The notes under the pieces: model-generated
Seen by the model: only the letters and a program-made list of their open reading frames with translations
The model's database searches: none
What the model was told of the DNA's origin: nothing
Source: Acidovorax sp. sif1233
GTDB lineage: Bacteria; Pseudomonadota; Gammaproteobacteria; Burkholderiales; Burkholderiaceae_C
DNA: 64,000 bases
Assembly (NCBI RefSeq): GCF_019218755.1
Contig: NZ_JAHUWZ010000004.1
Coordinates: 62,001-126,000, forward strand
Direction: 5' to 3'
Program-made: the position numbers and the translations under genes
Shown: positions 1 to 8,610 of the stretch, one piece after another
How positions within the stretch are numbered: position 1 is the stretch's first letter
Layout: each line of letters opens with the position of its first letter

Positions 1-451
1 CCCGCGCGCCGAGCTGGTGCGCCGCCTGCTCGAATACGAACAGATGAAGATGGCCGCCGCCCGCCTGGGGCAGTTGCCGCAGTACGGGCGCGACTTCCTC
101 AAGGCGCAGGTCTACATCGAACAAAGCCTGCAGCCGCGCTTTCCCGATGTGCACGTGGTGGAGTTGCAGGACGCCTGGCGCGACATCCTGAAACGCGCCA
201 AGCTCGTGCAGCACCACAGGATCACGCGCGAAGAGCTGAGCGTGCGCGAATACATGAGCATGGTGCTCAAGACGCTGCAGGGCCGCCGCTTCGTGGAGTT
301 TGAAGAACTCTTCGAGCCCGAAAAAGGCAGCACCGTGCTGGTCGTGACCTTCATCGCGCTGCTGGAGCTGGCCAAGGAGACGCTGATCGAGATCACGCAG
401 GCCGAGGCCTTCGCACCCATCTACGTGCGCCTCGCCTATGTACCGGCATGA
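1..451 (+). CDS. scpA: Segregation and condensation protein A, C-terminal part
   Basis: The frame is open from base 2 and ends with TGA at 449-451, so only the last ~149 codons are in the window. The visible protein starts PRAELVRRLLEYEQMK, the typical ScpA helix after the kleisin N-terminal region, and ends with the small winged-helix segment (RRFVEFEELFEP, then FIALLELAKE) that binds the SMC head. ScpA with ScpB and SMC forms the condensin-like complex that compacts and segregates the chromosome. The true start lies upstream of the window. A dispersed hairpin repeat begins two bases after the stop. Assignment rests on recognised family sequence. Confidence 0.9.
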   Translation, partial: PRAELVRRLLEYEQMKMAAARLGQLPQYGRDFLKAQVYIEQSLQPRFPDVHVVELQDAWRDILKRAKLVQHHRITREELSVREYMSMVLKTLQGRRFVEFEELFEPEKGSTVLVVTFIALLELAKETLIEITQAEAFAPIYVRLAYVPA

Positions 452-453
452 CA

Positions 454-572
454 CCCCCTGAGCGGCTGCGCCGCTTCCCCCTCTCTCGCTGCGCGGGAGG
501 GGGACGCCACCGGTGGCCTGGCAAAGCCGGCTCCACGGTGGCCCCGGCCGGGAGCCGCGCCCACTTCAACGG
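454..572 (+). repeat. Dispersed multi-hairpin intergenic repeat, copy 1
   Basis: A roughly 120-bp GC-rich element starting CCCCCTGAG directly after scpA. It contains AGCGGC/GCCGCT around a TGC loop, a TCCCCC/GGGGGA arm pair, and GCCACCG (506-512) facing CGGTGGC (536-542), with the string GGCCTGGCAAAGCC inside. The same architecture and several identical strings recur at 25515-25635. The stem sequences of the first hairpin differ between copies but still pair. No protein is supported here. Confidence 0.75.
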
Positions 573-587
573 CAACTGACACCTTCC

Positions 588-2177
588 ATGGCATCCCACG
601 ACTTCGACGTTCTCATCGTAGGCAGCGGCCTCGCAGGCCTCTCGGCCGCGCTGCACCTGGCCCCCACGCACCGCGTGGCCGTGATCACCAAGCGCACGCT
701 GCAGGATGGATCGAGCGGCTGGGCCCAGGGTGGCATTGCCGCCGTGCTGGCCGATGACGACAGTTTTGCCGCCCACATCGAAGACACGCTGGTGGCCGGC
801 GCAGGCCTGTGCGACCTGGCCACCACGCGCTTCGTGGTGGAAAACGCACCCGCATCGATCGCCTGGCTGCGCCAGCTGGGCGTTCCCTTCACGCTCGAAG
901 GCGACCAGCTGCACCTCACGCGCGAAGGCGGCCACAGCGCGCGCCGCATTGCCCATGTGACCGACGCCACCGGCGCGGCCGTGCAGCGCACGCTGATCGA
1001 CGTGGTGCGCGCCACGCCCGGCATCACGCTGTTCGAGCAGCACACGCTGGTGGACCTGATCACCACGCGCAAGCTGGGCCTGCCCGGCCACCGGTGCCTC
1101 GGCCTGCATGCGCTGGACAGCGACACCGATGAGGTGGTGACCTTCCGTGCGCCGCAGACCATCCTGGCCACGGGCGGCGCGGGCAAGGTGTACCTGTACA
1201 CCACCAACCCCGACACCGCCACGGGCGACGGCATCGCCGCCGCGTGGCGCGCGGGCTGCCGCGTGGCGAACATGGAGTTCATCCAGTTCCACCCCACGGG
1301 GCTGTACCACCCGCACGAAAAGTCCTTCCTCATCAGCGAGGCGGTGCGCGGCGAAGGCGGCAGGCTGCTGCTACCCCCCTCGGCGGGCGGCACGCGCTTC
1401 ATGCTGGACCATGACCCGCGCGCCGAACTGGCCCCGCGCGACGTGGTGGCCCTCGCCATCGACTTCGAGATGAAGAAACACGGCCTCGATTGCGTGCACC
1501 TGGACATCTCGCACCAGAGCCCCGCGTTCTTGCAGGAACACTTTCCGAACATCCTGGCCCACTGCGCCGCGCTGGGCATCGACATCACCAAAGAGCCCAT
1601 CCCCGTGGTGCCCACGGCCCACTTCACTTGCGGCGGAGTGCTGACCGACCTGGCCGGCCGCACCGACCTGCCCGGCCTGTACGCCGTGGGCGAGGTGGCC
1701 TGCACCGGCCTGCACGGCGCCAACCGGCTGGCCAGCAACTCGCTGCTCGAATGCATGGTGTTCGCACGCGCTGCCGCCCAGGCCATTGCCACGGCCCCCA
1801 CCGCCGATCTGCCCGCCGTGCCCGCCTGGGACGACAGCCGCGTGACCGACGCCGACGAGTCCGTCGTCATCTCGCACAACTGGGACGAACTGCGCCGCTT
1901 CATGTGGGACTACGTGGGCATCGTGCGCACCAACAAGCGCCTGGAGCGCGCCGCGCACCGCATCGCCATGCTGCAGGGCGAGATCCAGGAGTTCTACGCG
2001 CACTTCCACATCACGCGCGACCTGCTGGAGCTGCGCAACCTGGTGCAGGTGGCCGACCTGATCGTGAAAAGCGCCCAGCTGCGCCGCGAAAGCCGGGGCC
2101 TGCATTTCAGCCGCGACTACCCGGAAGTCGCCGCGCCCGCAGCGCCCACCATCCTCGTCCCTCCGGTGCTCCGATGA
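588..2177 (+). CDS. nadB: L-aspartate oxidase
   Basis: 529 residues. It oxidises L-aspartate to iminoaspartate with FAD, the first step of de novo NAD synthesis; NadA (encoded at 10.5 kb) uses the product. The FAD-binding GSGLAG lies at residues 12-17. SSGWAQGGIAA, the HPTGLY region and the substrate-loop GANRLASNSLLE are typical of NadB and distinguish it from succinate dehydrogenase flavoproteins. The C-terminal helical domain has RNLVQVADLI. The ATG at 588 is chosen because the FAD motif begins a few residues later; the frame is open further upstream only through the repeat. The stop overlaps the queE start (ATGA), suggesting coupled translation. Confidence 0.95.
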   Translation: MASHDFDVLIVGSGLAGLSAALHLAPTHRVAVITKRTLQDGSSGWAQGGIAAVLADDDSFAAHIEDTLVAGAGLCDLATTRFVVENAPASIAWLRQLGVPFTLEGDQLHLTREGGHSARRIAHVTDATGAAVQRTLIDVVRATPGITLFEQHTLVDLITTRKLGLPGHRCLGLHALDSDTDEVVTFRAPQTILATGGAGKVYLYTTNPDTATGDGIAAAWRAGCRVANMEFIQFHPTGLYHPHEKSFLISEAVRGEGGRLLLPPSAGGTRFMLDHDPRAELAPRDVVALAIDFEMKKHGLDCVHLDISHQSPAFLQEHFPNILAHCAALGIDITKEPIPVVPTAHFTCGGVLTDLAGRTDLPGLYAVGEVACTGLHGANRLASNSLLECMVFARAAAQAIATAPTADLPAVPAWDDSRVTDADESVVISHNWDELRRFMWDYVGIVRTNKRLERAAHRIAMLQGEIQEFYAHFHITRDLLELRNLVQVADLIVKSAQLRRESRGLHFSRDYPEVAAPAAPTILVPPVLR

Positions 2178-2809
2178 CCTACAGCGTCAAGGAAATTTTC
2201 TACACCCTGCAAGGTGAAGGCGGCCAGGCAGGCACGCCTGCCGTGTTCTGCCGCTTTGCGGGCTGCAACCTCTGGACGGGCCGCGAGCAGGACCGCGCGC
2301 AGGCCATCTGCCAGTTCTGCGACACCGACTTCGTGGGCACCGACGGCACTTTGGGCGGCAAGTTCGACACCGCCACGCTGCTGGCCGACACCATCGCCGC
2401 GCAGTGGCCTGCCGGCGCAGGCCACCGGCTGGTGGTGCTGACCGGTGGCGAGCCCCTGCTGCAGGTGGACGCTGAACTCATCGACGCACTGCACGCCCAG
2501 CAGTTCCGCATCGCCGTGGAGAGCAACGGCACCGTGAAAGCGCCCGAGGGCATCGACTGGCTGTGCATCAGCCCCAAGGCCGGTGCACCGTGGGTCCAGC
2601 GCAGCGGACAGGAGCTGAAACTCGTGTGGCCCCAGCCCGGGTTCGACCTGCGGGCGCTGGAGCAGGACACCCAATTCACCCACCGCTTCCTGCAGCCCAT
2701 GGACGGCCTGCTGCAGCGCCAGAACACCGCCGCCTGCATCGACGCCTGCCTGGCGCACCCCGCATGGCGCCTGAGCCTGCAGACCCACAAGCTCACCGGC
2801 ATCCGGTGA
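2174..2809 (+). CDS. queE: 7-carboxy-7-deazaguanine synthase (radical SAM)
   Basis: 211 residues. QueE converts 6-carboxytetrahydropterin to 7-carboxy-7-deazaguanine in the queuosine (preQ0) pathway, using SAM and a 4Fe-4S cluster. The cluster ligands are spaced C-x14-C-x2-C (GC-NLW then ICQFCDTDF) instead of the usual radical-SAM Cx3Cx2C; this long spacing is known for a QueE subgroup that includes the Burkholderia enzyme. LTGGEPLLQ is the SAM-binding GGE motif. The start overlaps the nadB stop (ATGA). The partner queD follows 27 bases later. Confidence 0.93.
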   Translation: MTYSVKEIFYTLQGEGGQAGTPAVFCRFAGCNLWTGREQDRAQAICQFCDTDFVGTDGTLGGKFDTATLLADTIAAQWPAGAGHRLVVLTGGEPLLQVDAELIDALHAQQFRIAVESNGTVKAPEGIDWLCISPKAGAPWVQRSGQELKLVWPQPGFDLRALEQDTQFTHRFLQPMDGLLQRQNTAACIDACLAHPAWRLSLQTHKLTGIR

Positions 2810-2836
2810 TGCGGCATTTTTGTTGTTGATTTCCGT

Positions 2837-3211
2837 ATGTTGTTCACCATTTCCCAGCGCTTCTTCTTCGACGCCGCCCACACCCTGCGCCGCGAGATCG
2901 AGGCCGAAGGCAGCCGCCGCGTGCACGGCCACACCTACCACGCCGAGGTCTCGCTCAGCGGCCCGCGCGACCCCGCCACTGGCATGGTGCTGGACCTGGG
3001 CCTGCTGCGCCGGGGCCTGGAGGTGGTGCGCGGGCAACTCGACCACCACATGCTGGATGACGTGCCGGGCCTGGGCACGCCCACGCTCGAGAACCTGTGC
3101 GTCTTCATCGCCCAGGCGCTGCCCGCCGAATTGCAGCCGCGCGTGAGCCGCGTGCGCGTGTGGCGCGACGCGCTGGGCGACAGCTGCTTGCTCGACCTGC
3201 CCGCGCGCTGA
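2837..3211 (+). CDS. queD: 6-carboxytetrahydropterin synthase-like protein (QueD family)
   Basis: 124 residues, normal for a 6-pyruvoyl-tetrahydropterin synthase fold. The family zinc ligands are visible as FDAAHTL and VHGHTYH, and PTLENL carries the conserved Glu. Position after queE supports QueD, which makes 6-carboxytetrahydropterin from dihydroneopterin triphosphate. Odd point: in the E. coli enzyme a catalytic Cys precedes the HGH motif by three residues (CxxxHGH). Here that position is Ser (SRRVHGH) and the only Cys residues are near the C-terminus (ENLCVF and DSCLLD). The QueD assignment therefore rests on fold and neighbourhood; catalysis may differ. Confidence 0.8.
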   Translation: MLFTISQRFFFDAAHTLRREIEAEGSRRVHGHTYHAEVSLSGPRDPATGMVLDLGLLRRGLEVVRGQLDHHMLDDVPGLGTPTLENLCVFIAQALPAELQPRVSRVRVWRDALGDSCLLDLPAR

Positions 3212-3275
3212 CACACCACCTGCCCCGCCGGCAGACCCCGCCCGCGCCGCCACCGACTTCACCCAAGGAAGCCCG

Positions 3276-3656
3276 ATGTTCCGTACCTTGCTCAAATCCA
3301 AGATCCACCGCGTCGCCGTGACCCAGTGCGAGCTGCACTACGAAGGCTCCTGCGCCATCGACGAAAACCTGCTGGAAGCAGCCAACATCGCCGAGAACGA
3401 GCAGATCCACGTCTGGAACATCAACAACGGCGAGCGTTTCATCACCTACGCCATCAAGGGCCAGCGCGGCAGCGGCATGATCTCGGTGAACGGCTCGGCC
3501 GCGCGCCGCGCCGCCGTGGGCGACCTCATCATCATCGCGGCCTTCGCCCAGGTGCATGAGGACCAGGTGCCCACGCACCAGCCGCAACTGGTGTTCGTGG
3601 ACGAACACAACCGCCAGACCGGACTGCGCCACGCCGTGCCCACACAGGCCCTGTGA
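3276..3656 (+). CDS. panD: Aspartate 1-decarboxylase proenzyme
   Basis: 126 residues. It decarboxylates L-aspartate to beta-alanine for pantothenate synthesis; PanC (encoded at 13.6 kb) joins beta-alanine to pantoate. The protein is made as a proenzyme that cleaves itself between Gly24 and Ser25, giving the pyruvoyl cofactor; the site YEGSCAID is intact. Start [12 protein letters not shown] is standard for the family. The stop overlaps the bioA start by one base (TGATG), so it is probably co-translated with biotin genes. Confidence 0.95.
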   Translation: MFRTLLKSKIHRVAVTQCELHYEGSCAIDENLLEAANIAENEQIHVWNINNGERFITYAIKGQRGSGMISVNGSAARRAAVGDLIIIAAFAQVHEDQVPTHQPQLVFVDEHNRQTGLRHAVPTQAL

Positions 3657-4990
3657 TGAACATGCAGCCCCTGCACGCCGGCCTGGTGGCCCGCAGCCTC
3701 GCCAGCGTCTGGCACCCCTGCACGCAGATGAAGCGGCACGAGGCCCAGCCGCCCGTGGCCATCGCGCGCGCACAGGGGCCTTGGCTCTACGACACGCAAG
3801 GCCGGCGCTACCTCGACGGCATCAGCTCCTGGTGGGTCAACCTCTTTGGCCACAGCCACCCGCACATCAAGGCAGCCCTCGCCGACCAGCTGGAGCGGCT
3901 CGACCACGTGATGCTCGCCGGCTTCACGCATGCGCCGGTGGTGGAGCTGTCGGAAAGCCTCTCCGCGCTCACGGGCCTGGGCCATGCGTTCTACGGCAGC
4001 GACGGCGCGGCGGCCACCGAGATCGCCCTGAAGATGAGCGCGCACTACTGGCGCAACACGGGTCGCCCCGCCAAGAGCCGCTTTGTGGGTCTGGCCGGTG
4101 GCTACCACGGCGAGACCGTGGGCGCGCTGGCCGTGACCGACATCGCGATCTTCCGCGAGGCCTACGCGCCGCTGGTGCGCCTGGCCGCCACCGTGCCCAG
4201 CCCCGATGCGCGCGGCGCGGCGCCCGGCGAAAGCGCCGAGGACGTGGCGCGTCGCAGTGCCCAGGCGCTCGATGCCTGGCTGGCCGAGCACCACGCGAGC
4301 ACCGCCGCGCTCATCGTCGAACCGCTGGTGCAGTGCGCCGCCGGCATGGCCATGCACAGCCCCGAGTACCTGCGCCTGGCGCGCGCGCTGTGCGACCGCT
4401 ACGAGGTGCACCTGGTGGTGGACGAGATCGCCGTGGGCTTTGGCCGCACGGGCACGATGTTCGCCCACCAGCAGGCGGGCATCCGGCCGGACTTCATCTG
4501 CCTGTCCAAGGGCCTCACGGGCGGCACGCTGCCGCTGTCGGCCGTGCTCACCACCGACGCGGTGTATGCCGCGTTCTACGACGACGATGTGGCGCGCGGC
4601 TTTCTGCACTCGCATTCGTACACCGGCAACCCGCTGGCCTGCCGCGCGGCGCTGGCCACGCTGGAGCTGTTCGGCCAGCTCGACACCCTCAACGCCAACG
4701 CGGCCCTGGCCCTGCGCATCGACGCGGCCTGCATGCCGCTCACCCGCCATCCGAGCGTGCGCCACGCGCGGCGCCTGGGAATGATCTGGGCCTGGGACAT
4801 CGACACCACGCTGCCCGACTTCGCACGCCGCTACCACCAGCACGCCATGGCGCGGGGGCTGGTGCTGCGCCCCATCGGCCACACGCTGTACGCGATGCCA
4901 CCCTATGTGCTCGACGAAGAGGCCGTGCAGCGCCTCGCCGAGGGCGCGCTGGGCGCACTGAACGCCACCCTGCAGGAGGAGACCCCATGA
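3656..4990 (+). CDS. bioA: Adenosylmethionine-8-amino-7-oxononanoate aminotransferase
   Basis: 444 residues. A PLP-dependent class III aminotransferase converting 8-amino-7-oxononanoate (KAPA) to 7,8-diaminononanoate (DAPA) in biotin synthesis, with SAM as amino donor. Seen: VWHPCTQM near the N-terminus, [23 protein letters not shown] (PLP Asp) and [13 protein letters not shown] with the Schiff-base Lys. The ATG at 3656 overlaps the panD stop; an ATG two codons on (3662) and a GTG at 3653 are alternatives. The stop overlaps the bioD start (ATGA). Confidence 0.95.
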   Translation: MNMQPLHAGLVARSLASVWHPCTQMKRHEAQPPVAIARAQGPWLYDTQGRRYLDGISSWWVNLFGHSHPHIKAALADQLERLDHVMLAGFTHAPVVELSESLSALTGLGHAFYGSDGAAATEIALKMSAHYWRNTGRPAKSRFVGLAGGYHGETVGALAVTDIAIFREAYAPLVRLAATVPSPDARGAAPGESAEDVARRSAQALDAWLAEHHASTAALIVEPLVQCAAGMAMHSPEYLRLARALCDRYEVHLVVDEIAVGFGRTGTMFAHQQAGIRPDFICLSKGLTGGTLPLSAVLTTDAVYAAFYDDDVARGFLHSHSYTGNPLACRAALATLELFGQLDTLNANAALALRIDAACMPLTRHPSVRHARRLGMIWAWDIDTTLPDFARRYHQHAMARGLVLRPIGHTLYAMPPYVLDEEAVQRLAEGALGALNATLQEETP

Positions 4991-5658
4991 TTGGATGTTT
5001 TGTCACCGGCACCGACACGGGCGTCGGCAAGACGCTGGTGTCCACCGGCCTGCTGCACGCCCTGGCGCCACACCACCGCCGCGTGGTCGGCATGAAGCCG
5101 GTGGCCGCGGGCGTGGTGCCCTGGGGCGAGGACTGGGCCAGCGAGGACGCGATCGCGCTGCGTTCGGCCTCCACGCTGGCCGTGGCGCCCGAGCTGGACA
5201 ACCCCGTGCTGCTGCTCGATCCGCTCTCGCCCCACATCGCCGCCGCGCGCGCCGGGGTGCGGATCGACATCGCGGCCATCGTGCGCAGCTACCAGGCCCT
5301 GGCGGCCCAGGCCGATGCGGTGGTGGTCGAAGGCGCGGGCGGCTTCCACGTGCCGCTGTCGGACACCGAGACCGGCGCCGACCTGGCCCAGGCCCTGGCC
5401 CTGCCCGTGGTGCTGGTGGTGGGCCTGCGGCTGGGCTGCCTGAACCACGCGCTGCTCACGGCCGAGGCGATCCGCGCGCGCGGCCTCGCGCTGGCCGGCT
5501 GGGTGGCCAACCGCGTGGACCCTGGCATGGACGCGGCCGAAGAGAACATCGCCTACCTGCGGGACCGCCTGGGCGCGCCGCTGCTGGCCGAGGTGCCCTA
5601 CCAGGAACTGCCCGACGCGCGCGGCCTGGTGTTCGAGCTTCCCGGGGAGTGGCTATGA
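4987..5658 (+). CDS. bioD: Dethiobiotin synthetase
   Basis: 223 residues. It closes the ureido ring of dethiobiotin from DAPA, CO2 and ATP. The P-loop GTDTGVGKT is at residues 8-16, MKPVAAG follows, and [12 protein letters not shown] holds the second nucleotide/substrate loop. The start overlaps the bioA stop and the stop overlaps the bioF start, both as ATGA, so bioA-bioD-bioF form a tightly coupled unit. bioB is not in this window. Confidence 0.95.
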   Translation: MIGCFVTGTDTGVGKTLVSTGLLHALAPHHRRVVGMKPVAAGVVPWGEDWASEDAIALRSASTLAVAPELDNPVLLLDPLSPHIAAARAGVRIDIAAIVRSYQALAAQADAVVVEGAGGFHVPLSDTETGADLAQALALPVVLVVGLRLGCLNHALLTAEAIRARGLALAGWVANRVDPGMDAAEENIAYLRDRLGAPLLAEVPYQELPDARGLVFELPGEWL

Positions 5659-6941
5659 CCGCGCCGACCTCCTGCGCGTCCTGGCTGGACGAGATCCCAG
5701 GGCAAATCGCCGACCTCGAGCGCGCCCACCTGCTGCGCCGCCGCCGCGTGGTGCAGCCCGCAGGGGGTGCCCACCTGCTGGTGGACGGGCAATCCATGCT
5801 GGCCTTCTGCAGCAACGACTACCTGGGCCTGGCCGGCCACCCCGCGCTGGCCGAGGCCGCGCGCGAGGCCACGCACACCTTTGGCGTGGGCTCGGGCGGC
5901 TCGCCCCTGGTCAGCGGGCACAGCGCCGCCAACGCGGCGCTGGAGCAGGAACTGGCCGCCTTCGTGCAATTGCCCCGGGCGCTGTACTTCTACGCGGGCT
6001 ATGCCACCAATACCGGCATCATCCCCGCCCTGGTGGGCGCGGGCGACGCACTGTTTTCCGATGCGCTCAACCATGCCTGCCTGATCGATGGCGCGCGGCT
6101 GTCACGCGCCACCATCCACCGCTACCCGCATGCCGACCTGGCGGCACTGCAAGCCGCGCTGGCCGCCAGCCCCGCGCGGCGCAAGCTGGTGGTCAGCGAT
6201 GCCGTCTTCAGCATGGATGGCGACCTGATCGACATCCCGGCGCTGCTGGCGCTGTGCGAGCGCTACGACGCCCTGCTGCTGCTGGACGACGCCCATGGCT
6301 TTGGCGTGCTCGGGCCGCAGGGGCGCGGCAGCCTGGCGCACGCGGGGCTGGCGGGTGCCGCCGCGTCGCGCCGCGTGCTCTACATGGCCACGCTGGGCAA
6401 GGCGGCGGGCGTCGCCGGCGCCTTCGTGGCGGGCGACGCGGCACTCATCGAATGGCTGCTGCAGAAGACGCGCACCTACATCTTCGCCACCGCCGCGCCG
6501 CCCCTGCTGGCGAGCGCCTTGCGCAAGAGCCTGGAGCTGATGGCGGCCGCCGACGACCTGCGGGAGGGGCTGCGCCAGCGCATTGCGCAACTGCGCGAAG
6601 GCCTGGCCACGCTGCCCCCAGGACTGGGCTGGCAACTGCTGCCATCCCACACGGCGGTGCAGGCACTCGTGATCGGCAGCAACGAAGCCGCCCTGGCCGC
6701 GATGGAAAGCCTGCGCCGCGAGGGCCTGTGGGTGCCCGCCATCCGCCCGCCCACCGTGCCCGCGGGCACGGCCCGGCTGCGCATTGCGCTGTCGGCCGCC
6801 CACACGGCCCACGATGTGGACCGGTTGCTGGCCGCCCTGGCCGCGCATGCGGCCCACGCGGTCCCGGCGGCCCGCCACGTGGCCGCCCGGCAGCCGCCAG
6901 CCACTGGCACCAGCGGCGCGCGCGCGGCCGTCAGCGGCTGA
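5655..6941 (+). CDS. bioF: 8-amino-7-oxononanoate synthase
   Basis: 428 residues, somewhat longer than the usual ~385-400 because of an Ala/His-rich tail ([18 protein letters not shown] and on). A PLP enzyme condensing pimeloyl thioester with L-alanine to KAPA. Seen: [36 protein letters not shown], and [12 protein letters not shown] with the PLP-binding Lys. Start overlaps the bioD stop. It is the last gene of the nadB-to-bioF run; convergent with the carbonic anhydrase gene, 59 bases apart, with no clear terminator. Confidence 0.94.
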   Translation: MTAPTSCASWLDEIPGQIADLERAHLLRRRRVVQPAGGAHLLVDGQSMLAFCSNDYLGLAGHPALAEAAREATHTFGVGSGGSPLVSGHSAANAALEQELAAFVQLPRALYFYAGYATNTGIIPALVGAGDALFSDALNHACLIDGARLSRATIHRYPHADLAALQAALAASPARRKLVVSDAVFSMDGDLIDIPALLALCERYDALLLLDDAHGFGVLGPQGRGSLAHAGLAGAAASRRVLYMATLGKAAGVAGAFVAGDAALIEWLLQKTRTYIFATAAPPLLASALRKSLELMAAADDLREGLRQRIAQLREGLATLPPGLGWQLLPSHTAVQALVIGSNEAALAAMESLRREGLWVPAIRPPTVPAGTARLRIALSAAHTAHDVDRLLAALAAHAAHAVPAARHVAARQPPATGTSGARAAVSG

Positions 6942-7000
6942 GGGCAGGCGCCGCCGGTGCTCCCCGCGCCCCCCTGGAGCGCCGTCCCCCGGAGTGGCCG

Positions 7001-7756
7001 TCAGGCGCTTTCCTTGACCACGCGCCCGTTGAGCGGCTGCAACGGCCGCGCGTTGGCGTTGTACAGCTGGCGAAACGCCTTGATCTGCTGGGCGCCGAGC
7101 TTCACGGGCTCCTTGAGCACCATCCACTGCACGCCTTCGGAACACGGCGGCGTGGTCAGCGAGCCGTCAAAGCTGTAGTAGCCTTTCCTGGCGGGCAACA
7201 GGGCGCTGGCGTCCAGGGTGAGCCCCTGCACCGTCACCTGCTCGCCGGTGCGCGGCAGGTGCGCAAAGATGGGAGCCCACGCGGCATTGGGCTTGCCGGG
7301 CTGTATCAGCGCGGCCACCACGCCCAGCCCGCCGTCCTCGCCCTTGTGCACGAAGTGCGCCACCATGGCCGCGCGCTTGCCGCCAATGGCTTCCTCGCTG
7401 GGGGTGTGGAAGTGGAACTGCAGCAGCTCCATGGCCCTGCCGTTGACCACGAGCCTGCTGCCGGCGGGCATGTTGACCTGCACCGTGTGGCCGTTGTTGA
7501 CCAGCGTGGGCGCCCCGGGCGTGTATTGGAACTCGAGCGCCGGCAGCGCCTCCTTCACGGTCTTGCGGATGTCCACGGGGCTTTGCGCCGCACCCCGCGC
7601 GCAGGCTTCAAAGCCCGCCTCCAGCGCGCCCCAGTGCGTGGCGCCGTGCTTGCCCTTGTACTCCCAGTGCGGTGGCGATTGCGCGCCAGCCCCGGTGGCG
7701 GCGCACAGCGCCAGGACGGCGAGAGCGGTGTGTCGGATCATTTTTTGGTATGTCAT
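7001..7756 (-). CDS. cah: Periplasmic alpha-carbonic anhydrase
   Basis: 251 residues. Hydrates CO2 to bicarbonate; a zinc enzyme of the alpha class, exported. MIRHTALAVLALCAATGAGA is a signal peptide with likely cleavage after AGA-Q; the ATG at 7756 adds five residues before it, and the ATG at 7741 is an alternative. Active-site features: QFHFHTPSEE (two zinc His), MVAHFVH (third His), and SLTTPPCSEGVQW near the C-terminus. AAQSPVDI matches the conserved QSPV/IDI. No operon partner is evident. Confidence 0.93.
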   Translation of the reverse strand: MTYQKMIRHTALAVLALCAATGAGAQSPPHWEYKGKHGATHWGALEAGFEACARGAAQSPVDIRKTVKEALPALEFQYTPGAPTLVNNGHTVQVNMPAGSRLVVNGRAMELLQFHFHTPSEEAIGGKRAAMVAHFVHKGEDGGLGVVAALIQPGKPNAAWAPIFAHLPRTGEQVTVQGLTLDASALLPARKGYYSFDGSLTTPPCSEGVQWMVLKEPVKLGAQQIKAFRQLYNANARPLQPLNGRVVKESA

Positions 7757-8190
7757 GGTTTTACTGAACACGGTTGAGGAAAAGCCGCTGCCCACCTGCA
7801 CGTCCGCCGCATGCGCCACGGTTCGCCACGGATTGCAGCACCCTGGCAATGTTCCTGGCGGCACGGCAGGAACCTGCGAACCGGCACACGGCGCGGGCCC
7901 CGCACAGTGAGCGCGGGGCCGCCCGGATTCTGAGCAGGCGGGCCGCTCCGCGGCAACACAAATCGCGCATGGCCCTGGTGCCGTGTCAACAAGGAGCGGC
8001 CGCCCCGCATTCGCCACCGGCCTTCAAGCGCACGCGAACGCCCGCGAGGGCTGGAACGTCGCCCCCGGGCCGGGGCCGGCCTGGGAACCTGACCGGCGCA
8101 AGCCCCCGCGCGCCCGGCGGTGAACCCGCGCCCTTAAACTGGCGCGGCGCGCACAGTGCGTGCCCCGCCCAGAACGGAATCACGAATCCC
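7757..8190. other. 434-bp intergenic region without a supported gene
   Basis: Lies between the divergent carbonic anhydrase and tautomerase genes and must contain both promoters. The only structure I see is GGCCCCGC (7896-7903) facing GCGGGGCC (7913-7920) across nine bases, with no T-run after it. Frames open here have no recognisable protein. Confidence 0.5.
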
Positions 8191-8550
8191 ATGCCCCATC
8201 TCACCGTCGAATACTCCAGCAACCTGCCCCACTATCCCGAGGCGGACACCCTGGCTGCGCTCAACGCCACCCTGTGCGCCCACCCCGAGGTGCAGGACGA
8301 GGCCGATCTGAAGACCCGATTCATCGTGGCCGACAGCTTCGAGATCGGCACCGCACCGGCCCAGCGCGCGTTCGTGCACGCGCAGCTGCGCCTGCTCTCG
8401 GGCCGCACGCCCGAGGCCAAGAAAGAACTCTCCGGGCGCATCGCCGCCGTGCTGCGCGAACGCACACCCCGCCCCCAGGGCGTGATGGTGCAGCTGAGCG
8501 TGGAAGTGGTGGACATGGACCGGGGCTCCTACGCCAAAGAGCGGCTTTGA
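8191..8550 (+). CDS. 5-carboxymethyl-2-hydroxymuconate isomerase family protein
   Basis: 119 residues, a member of the tautomerase superfamily related to CHMI, which isomerises 5-carboxymethyl-2-hydroxymuconate in homoprotocatechuate degradation. The mature N-terminus would be Pro2 (MPHLTVEYSSNL), the catalytic base of this superfamily. RTPEAKKELSGRIAAVL and a C-terminal VEVVDMDRGSY match the family. No other aromatic-degradation gene is nearby, so the substrate is uncertain. Convergent with pabB. Confidence 0.8.
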   Translation: MPHLTVEYSSNLPHYPEADTLAALNATLCAHPEVQDEADLKTRFIVADSFEIGTAPAQRAFVHAQLRLLSGRTPEAKKELSGRIAAVLRERTPRPQGVMVQLSVEVVDMDRGSYAKERL

Positions 8551-8610
8551 ACCGGCGCTGAATCCTCTGCCAGCCCGGCCCCCACCACCCACGCGGGGCG
8601 CCGGCGCCGA

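Noticed and set aside
2160..2180. preQ1-type riboswitch in front of queE
   Set aside because: queE starts inside the nadB stop codon, leaving no leader for a riboswitch.
7896..7920. GGCCCCGC/GCGGGGCC hairpin as a terminator
   Set aside because: No T-run, and it lies between divergent genes where a terminator is not expected.
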